DNA of 64,000 nt from Mya arenaria (taxonomy: Eukaryota > Mollusca > Bivalvia > Myida > Myidae). The DNA lies in the NCBI RefSeq assembly GCF_026914265.1, contig NC_069135.1, positions 60,316,738 through 60,380,737 on the forward strand. Direction: 5' to 3'. Shown here piece by piece: positions 57,430-64,000 of the stretch. Position 1 is the first letter of the stretch. Each line of letters opens with the position of its first letter. Position numbers and translations under genes: made by a program. Under the pieces are notes generated by a model. It saw only the letters and a list, made by a program, of their open reading frames with translations. It had not been told where the DNA came from and ran no database searches.

Positions 57430-58400
57430 TTTAATTATGCCCCCATTCGAAAAAAGGGGTGAAATATTGCTTTGCACATGTTGGTCGGTCGGTCCGTCGG
57501 TATACCAAAGCTTGTCCGAGTGATAACTCATCAATTCCTGGACGTATGGGCATCAAACTTGACATGAAGGGTTGACCTGACCAGTAGATGACCCTTATTG
57601 ATTTTGGGGCTCATCAAATCAAAGGTCAAGGTCACAGTGACCTTAAATGGTAAAAGGTTGTCATAGCATGTCCGAGTGATAACTCAACAGTACCTAAACC
57701 TATGGTCATCAAACTTGAAATGGAGGCTGGACCTGACCAGTAGATGACTCCTTTTGATTTTAGGGGGACCTGACCAGTAGAGGACTCCTTTTGATTTTAG
57801 GGGTCAAAGGATAAGGTCATAGTGACCTTGAATGCTAAGGGTTGTCCGAGTGATAACTCGACAATGCCTGCACCCATGGCCCTAAAACTTGACTTGGGGA
57901 TTGGGCCTGACCAGTAGATGACCCCTTTTGATTTTAGGGGTCATCGGGTCAAGGTCATGGTCACAGTGACCTTGATCTCAAAAAGGTTGTCTGTGTGATA
58001 ACTCGACAATGCCTGAACCAATGGCCCATCAAACTTGACATTTAGGTTGGGGTGACCGGTTGATGACCCATATGGATTTTGGGGTCATAGAGTCAAAAGT
58101 CAAGGTCAAAACTCATATTCTTCATCAAAATTTACGTCATATTTACTTTTTACCTGCTGAACAGAGGGTACATTTTTATCTGCGAATATCAGTCTCCATC
58201 TGCACATGATTAAAAAAAATGTACCTAATATCCTGACACTTTGAATGGTCATAATCTTAAAACTGCCTCAAAGGCAGCCAATGTCAATTACAAATCAGCT
58301 GTCATTTCGTTCCATGCAAATTTCATTTAGTTGTCCAAATAATCCTGATAACATGGCGCGAAGGGGGCGGGGAATAATGTTTGACAAACATCTGTTGCTT
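57430..58400 (+). mobile_element. Second TATGCCCCC-type modular element
   Basis: Starts ATTATGCCCCCATTCG and ends GGGGGCGGGGAATAATG, followed by TTTGACAAACAT as in the element at 55446. It has about six units. Absent from copy 1 near 39770. Contains the ERE-like motif at 57629-57643. Confidence 0.7.
57629..57643 (+). promoter_or_regulatory. Exact estrogen-response-element-type palindrome inside a repeat
   Basis: AGGTCACAGTGACCT: two AGGTCA half-sites inverted with three bases between, preceded by a further AAGGTCA. Function is inferred from the motif only. Confidence 0.4.
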
Positions 58401-58706
58401 AGTACAATTTTGCCCCCAAAAGTAACATGGACTCAACATAACATCCATGTACATGCATGTATGTAGAATTGACAGGAGTATATATTAACTCGGAACTTTT
58501 GCATTTTAACGATAACACAGAGTCTAATAAAGTTGAATGCTGAAGGTCGGAAGTAGCTTTTTGTCATAGTAATGGAATTGATTCATTTAAACGGTTTGCT
58601 AAACACATAGTAAGACACGGATCATTACACAAACTGCTCCGTGGAGATTTCTTCGTTCATTGATCAGTCTCTTGAGTCATCGCCGCACATGCGTTGGCCG
58701 GATTCA

Positions 58707-59975
58707 TCATTCCTGGATACGGTGACCCGACGGTTGCCGTCCATTACCTACTATCGTGGTCGAGATCGCGCGAGAGGAAAGCGCCAGGCTGCTCAGACGC
58801 TTGCTTCCCCTCGATAAATCGGAAGTACGTGACTGGCGTGCGCGACCTTTATTTGCCTGAGACACCACGATGTTGTGTACTTCAATCTGCATCTCATCAG
58901 CGCGCGAGCGGAGCGCGGGGCTGCATGGCGCCATGATTGACAGGAGGTACAGCCGACTTTCCTCAAACCAGAAGGCGAACACCGCACCGTGGACGGCAAC
59001 GACTAGTAGACGAGAGCACAAAGCGCACGTTGCGAGAAACGCCGCGTCACTGAACAGTCCCCAGTGCGTGGAGAGGACAGAAAATAGGGCTCCCATGAGC
59101 AGCGCGGGGTAGAACAAAAACAGGGTCGCCGATACGCGCGTATCCATGACGTCATTCGCGTATGTCTGGGGAAGTCCCATACGAGTTATTCTACGAATAT
59201 GTTTGCATTTGTTGTTAATTAGCTCATACACGACCTGTACAAAGCACGCAGTCGCAGACGAGCAAATTGCGATCTGAGCGCCGAGAATCAGCAGGGTTTT
59301 ATTTATGAAGCATGCGTCATAAGTACCTGTCTTCAGGCAAACTACGAACCGAAACATGATGTATATCATCACTTCCGTTATAAGAATTCCTATAGTCGCA
59401 CCAGCGGTGTTATTCCCCTTGTTGTTACAGGCAATGTACTTGAGCGGAAGCTTGAGAGCGATCAGGCGCTCGAAGGCCATCAGTAATGTGACTGTGTTGA
59501 CGAGAAGTAGCCCAAGATCGCCGACATCCCTGAAGTAGCCGTTTTCTGTAGCCAGCAGCTACGGCTCGAACCCGCTTCCAGCCACGACCGCGACATCAAT
59601 CCCTAAGAGCACCCAGGCGAGTATCTTAAACGGTTCCGGAAGTTTGCTGGAGAATCGTAACGCGCATAACGCCATGACGAGCACGACCAGTAACAGTGTG
59701 CATATTATCAGTAACGCCATCTGATGGCGTCCGCTCATGGGAAATAGGACGTCAGCGTCGATGGCCTCTGAGTCGGAATAACGTCTTTATCATTGCTTGT
59801 CGAGCGTATGTTACTGGTATTCCCTGGTATATCTGAGTCTGTAATAACAAATAACCTGTATTTTGCCTTTTTAAAAATCAAAGCGTATTTAATATGTTTT
59901 TTCGCTTATTTTGATTTTAAGAATGATTTCATCGTGTGTTTAATTAAGTTTATAAGTAAAAACAAACTTACCCAT
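58707..59975 (-). pseudogene. GPCR, copy 2, broken
   Basis: Same two-exon layout as 40096-41390 (ATG plus G at 59975-59972, donor GTAAG, large exon from about 59840). Two lesions are seen. A 10 bp deletion in the N-terminal coding part, between CCGAC and TCAG near 59775, shifts the frame. A TAG at 59559-59561 replaces the Trp codon in the EPWLLA stretch before TM3. The frame from 59480 to 58707 remains open for 257 codons with TM3 to the C-terminus still recognisable and little changed. A truncated product from an internal ATG is possible but would lack TM1 and TM2. Confidence 0.8.
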
Positions 59976-59989
59976 GTCGTCTTACCGTA

Positions 59990-61600
59990 GGGCTGGTCAA
60001 GTTCGTATTCCTTATGGTATTTATTGTTTTCACACAATGAAGCACGTGACTTGTAAAGGCGATTCTTGCTAAATACGTATTAGCAGTTTCTACCTTTTAC
60101 GAAGGTACCTTCCAAATATACTGTAACATCTATTCGCGACATGTTTTGCCTTTAAAAGGGGCACATTATAGGTAATCAATAGATAGATGCATTGATTTAT
60201 TAATGAACTATAATGCTTTAAAAATATAAGCCTTTATAAATGGGGTTTTCCGATTAATAGCAACGTAGTCACAAACGCCCAGGTTCAGAAAGCGCCAAAA
60301 TATCGCTAATATGTTGTATCTAAGGGTGTATTTAATGTGTAGAGAAATAAAGTATACCGAATAAAATATATTGAATAAGCTAAGCTGCCTTAAAAGACGG
60401 CATTTTGTTTTTAAATCTACGTCTGAAATCGGCTGGAAAACCCCACAAGTGAACCTTCAATAACAATAACTTTATCTAAAGTGGAGTTTTGCTATTTTTA
60501 TGTTTGTAATTGGGAAAGATACTTTTTCAAATGATACGAAAGTAGTATGGGGTCACCAGACTTTGAAATTGAACATTACGGTCATTATACCATGATTTTA
60601 CAATACATAGACATATAACATATTCGGCAGTTAAAACCTAGAGTACTTTAGTTAAACACAATCCCTTCATTTTCTGCCTTATTCATAATGAACAAATTCT
60701 TTATAACGCGATACGACATATGCGTCCTGTCTTGACCCATTTTCTGTAGCACATTGTCCTAAACCTGGCTTAACCCTTATGCACAAACTCATTTCAGAGA
60801 AATAAAACATGATCAATAGTTTAAACATGTCGATAATTGCGAGTTCTATTACGCATGACACACTTTAAATAACGCAATACACAAAGAGGCTGCGAATCCA
60901 CAAGACCACCAGGACGTTAATTAACTTATGTGATGGTATTTTGACATCCTAAAAATGCATTGTTAACATCCCGTGATAATGCCAATTACGCTACGAAGAA
61001 GCCGTAATTAAGTGACCAATTGCGTTGTCAACGCCAATGCAAGTTGTGGTCTTCAAAAACGCTACTTGAGCAAAATGAACATTTGCTAAAGGTTTCCAGT
61101 TTATGTTTTAACACTACAAAATGAATTGCCACACTTTTACTTCGTCATCGAAAAGTGCATTTTACCAAAACATGGGCAAACCGTTAATGAGTGTGTCTGG
61201 TTTACGACTAAGATACCTTATTGAATCGAGACCCTGGGCGTGTACCAATAACACGTTTCAATAACTCATTTAGAAGATTCACACACGCAAAATATATAAT
61301 GTTCACGATTTATTTCCAACTATTTTAACAATTATTAATATGAACACATTGGATTTCTATAAAAATAACAAGATATGATACACTTTGTACAATATTAACA
61401 CAACCATTTACAATAAAATTAGCAAAGCAATGTTTACAAATCAATTTACATTTAAGCAAGTTATACTGATATGACAATGTTCAACAAAATGTTTTTTAAT
61501 CGACTAACAAACTTATATGAACATTCTCACAAAACTAGTATACATAGTGTAGTGTGTTATAGCTTAATTTCAGTTATCAACATGCGTGTAGCTCACAGTC
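59990..61600. other. Intergenic, copy 2, between GPCR and HSP70
   Basis: Counterpart of 41400-42980. No gene seen. TTTATT at 61309-61314 is the likely poly(A) signal of HSP70 copy 2. Confidence 0.5.
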
Positions 61601-61619
61601 TTTCAATTCATTTTTATAT

Positions 61620-63551
61620 CTAGTCCATCTCTTCCACAGTAGGTCCCTGGTATCCGCCAGCTGGTTGACTTCCGGGGGAAGGGCCACTTCCGGACGGTCC
61701 TGGCTGTTGGCCGCCATGGAGTTTCACCATTACAGGGGAGCACTGTTTCTGTAACTCGTCCAATCTGTGTTCAAACTCTTCTTTGTCCGCGAGTGAGTTA
61801 CTGTCCATCCATTTCATACACTCGTCACACAGCCCGGTGACCTTGGCCTTGTCCTCAGCTGACACCTTACCCTCGTCCGCTTCTGATACTGCCTGTTTCA
61901 CACTGAACATGTAGTTTTCCAGTTTATTGCGAGCCTCAATTCTCTGACGCTGCTTTTCATCTTCTTCTCTGTATTTTTCAGCGTCATTTACCATTCTTTC
62001 GATATCAGCTTTGGAGAGGCGACCGCTGTCGTTGGTGATTGTAATGTTGTTACGTTTCTTGGTGCTTTTGTCTTCAGCTGAAACGTTCATAATGCCGTTA
62101 GCGTCGATGTCGAATGTCACTTCAATTTGTGGGACGCCCCTTGGCGCGGGCGGGATACCGGTAAGGTCAAAGCGTCCGAGGAGGTTGTTGTCTTTCGTCA
62201 TGGCCCGCTCGCCTTCGTAAACCTGGATGGTTACCGCTGGCTGGTTGTCGGAGTACGTTGTGAACGTTTGTGTTGCTTTAGTCGGAATCTTGGTGTTCCG
62301 CTCGATTATTTTCGTCATGACGCCGCCGGCCGTTTCGATACCAAGGGAGAGTGGTGTCACGTCCACAAGAAGCACGTCCTTGATAGCGTCTGACTTGTCC
62401 CCGGATAAGATTGCAGCTTGGACGGCGGCACCATACGCGACTGCTTCGTCTGGGTTAATGGATTTGTTCAACTCCTTGCCGTTCATGAAGTCTTGCAGCA
62501 GCTTCTGTATCCTGGGGATGCGCGTAGACCCGCCGACGAGCACCACCTCGTGAATTTTGGTTTTGTCGAGCTTGGCGTCTCGGAGCGCCTTCTCCACCGG
62601 TTCCATTGTTGAACGGAACAGGTCGGCGCACAGCTCCTCAAACCGCGCACGGGAAATTTTGGTGTAGAAGTCAACCCCGTCAAACAGGGAGTCAATCTCG
62701 ATACTGGCTTCTGTACTGCTGGAAAGTGTCCTCTTAGCGCGTTCACAGGCGGTTCTCAGACGGCGGATGCTTCTGTTATTCTTGCTGATGTCTTTGCCGT
62801 TTTTCCGCTTGAACTCTTGTATGAAGTGGTTCACCATCCTGTTATCGAAGTCCTCGCCTCCCAGATGTGTGTCGCCGGCCGTTGATCGAACCTCGAACAA
62901 TGAACCCTCGTCGATGGTAAGAATGGAGACGTCAAACGTGCCACCACCGAGGTCAAAGATTAGCACGTTCTTTTCGCCGCCCAAGTTTTTATCAAGTCCG
63001 TACGCAAGAGCGGCGGCTGTAGGCTCATTGATAATTCTCATTACGTTAAGTCCCGCAATTGCGCCTGCGTCTTTGGTGGCTCGTCTTTGTGCATCGTTGA
63101 AATACGCTGGAACTGTGACGACGGCGTTCGTCACCTTTTTACCAAGGTACGCTTCCGCAGTCTCCCTCATCTTAGTAAGCACCATCGAGCTAATTTCTTC
63201 CGGCGCGAACGTTTTCGTCTCCCCTTTAAACTCCGCCTGGATTTTTGGTTTGCCTCCAGCGTTGATGACTTTGAACGGCCAGTGCTTCATGTCATTTTGA
63301 ACACTTGAGTCGGTGAAATCCCGGCCGATCAAGCGCTTTGCATCGAAGATCGTGTTCTGCGGGTTCATGGCCGCCTGGTTTTGGGCGGCGTCCCCGATCA
63401 GCCGCTCGGAGTCCGTGAATGCAACATAGCTGGGCGTCGTCCGATTACCCTGATCGTTCGCGATGATTTCCACTTTCCCGTGCTGGAACACACCAACGCA
63501 CGAGTAAGTCGTGCCCAAGTCAATTCCGATAGCTTGACCACTTGCACTCAT
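61620..63551 (-). CDS. HSP70: Heat shock protein 70, intronless, copy 2
   Basis: 643 residues, fully open, with the same signatures and the same EEMD end as copy 1. Differences from copy 1 are few: N4S, K-to-Q in AAKNQ, S-to-N in QSDMK, S-to-T in LDKSK, K-to-Q in LLKDF, S-to-G and T-to-A in the lid region, and three in the Gly/Pro-rich tail. Roughly 98 percent identical, while flanking non-coding DNA is visibly more diverged. A long T-run on the plus strand at 63559-63576 (A-run in the 5' UTR) is new. Both copies look functional. Confidence 0.97.
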   Translation of the reverse strand: MSASGQAIGIDLGTTYSCVGVFQHGKVEIIANDQGNRTTPSYVAFTDSERLIGDAAQNQAAMNPQNTIFDAKRLIGRDFTDSSVQNDMKHWPFKVINAGGKPKIQAEFKGETKTFAPEEISSMVLTKMRETAEAYLGKKVTNAVVTVPAYFNDAQRRATKDAGAIAGLNVMRIINEPTAAALAYGLDKNLGGEKNVLIFDLGGGTFDVSILTIDEGSLFEVRSTAGDTHLGGEDFDNRMVNHFIQEFKRKNGKDISKNNRSIRRLRTACERAKRTLSSSTEASIEIDSLFDGVDFYTKISRARFEELCADLFRSTMEPVEKALRDAKLDKTKIHEVVLVGGSTRIPRIQKLLQDFMNGKELNKSINPDEAVAYGAAVQAAILSGDKSDAIKDVLLVDVTPLSLGIETAGGVMTKIIERNTKIPTKATQTFTTYSDNQPAVTIQVYEGERAMTKDNNLLGRFDLTGIPPAPRGVPQIEVTFDIDANGIMNVSAEDKSTKKRNNITITNDSGRLSKADIERMVNDAEKYREEDEKQRQRIEARNKLENYMFSVKQAVSEADEGKVSAEDKAKVTGLCDECMKWMDSNSLADKEEFEHRLDELQKQCSPVMVKLHGGQQPGPSGSGPSPGSQPAGGYQGPTVEEMD

Positions 63552-63716
63552 TTTTCCTCGTTTTTTTTTTTTTTTTGTCGATGTATATTCGATAAAATAG
63601 TCAGTAACTTTTGTATAAGTATATAAGTAATGTTTAGAAGTTTCCTTGTATACTTCTATTTTGTCTTTCTTATTCTCTTGAATTTGTATTTATGCCGAGC
63701 CTCGGATTCGCGCGGC

Positions 63717-63724
63717 CTTATATA
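63717..63724 (-). promoter_or_regulatory. TATA box of HSP70 copy 2
   Basis: TATATAAG on the minus strand, at the same relative position as in copy 1. Confidence 0.8.
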
Positions 63725-63733
63725 GTCGAATAA

Positions 63734-63808
63734 GAAGTTTCTGCGCCTTTCAGGAAAATTCGTTCTAAAAATAGTACATCGTCTCGCACATTTAAGAATA
63801 TTCTAGAT
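63734..63808 (-). promoter_or_regulatory. Heat-shock element cluster of HSP70 copy 2
   Basis: GAAgtTTC at 63734-63741, TTCagGAAaaTTC at 63749-63761 and GAAtaTTCtaGAT at 63796-63808. The spacer bases differ from copy 1 but every GAA/TTC core is kept. Confidence 0.85.
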
Positions 63809-64000
63809 CAAAGGGAGGTAACTGTGACAGCATTTGTTCCTATGAATTAAAGGGAGATCAATTGAGCTGACCCATTAAAGGAATGATTCTGGAAATAATT
63901 AATACAAAATTAAAATACTTTCTAGTTCATCAGCTATTGATTACAAAATACATACCATAAAGACAAATATACATCGATATATCAATATAATTCAGCAAAA

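Larger units (their letters stand above)
51980..64000. repeat. Segmental duplication, copy 2
   Basis: Counterpart of 35060-45340, same orientation, continuing to the window edge (ATATCAATATAATTCAGCAA is near the end of both). It contains a broken FBH1 end, a broken GPCR, an intact HSP70 and several insertions absent from copy 1. Confidence 0.88.

Overview
This is animal nuclear DNA: spliced genes with GT-AG introns, C2H2 zinc fingers, an intronless heat-inducible HSP70, a 7TM receptor and dense non-autonomous repeats. The repeat types (tandem units of about 145 bp rich in AGGTCA/TGACC half-sites, modular elements ending in GCTCACCTG, ATGTCTCCC or TATGCCCCC, tRNA-derived SINEs) are the kind common in bivalve molluscs. 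I infer a bivalve with moderate confidence; the species cannot be named from the sequence.

Layout. (1) 1-14050: a minus-strand gene for an AT-hook protein with eight C2H2 fingers. Six exons can be joined in frame (13919 to 4870); the start codon is not resolved. A partial second copy of its middle exons lies at 1-1790, with its own minisatellite. (2) 14050-16187: repeats, then an apparent divergent promoter. (3) 16188-36429: the plus-strand gene for FBH1 (F-box DNA helicase 1, FBXO18), reconstructed as 19 exons with consistent phases and 1231 codons before the stop. Its introns hold SINEs, MITEs, a large minisatellite, and two arrays of decayed tandem copies of its own exons. (4) 35060-45340 and 51980-64000: a direct segmental duplication of 10 to 12 kb carrying the 3' end of FBH1, an orphan GPCR and an HSP70. 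In the second copy the FBH1 end and the GPCR are broken, while HSP70 is intact. (5) 45340-51980: a repeat-only spacer with a 3.56 kb foldback element and local tandem duplications that preserve pre-insertion versions of two elements.

The genes are not a pathway. The zinc-finger gene and FBH1 are head to head and may share a promoter. FBH1 is a DNA-repair helicase and SCF substrate adaptor. HSP70 is a stress chaperone, with heat-shock elements and a TATA box upstream of both copies. The recurring theme is duplication at every scale: 33-38 bp minisatellite units, 130-165 bp exon-plus-intron units, kilobase local duplications and the 10-12 kb segment.

All calls come from reading the sequence. 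No alignment, splice predictor or database was run, so boundaries of repeats and mobile elements are approximate.
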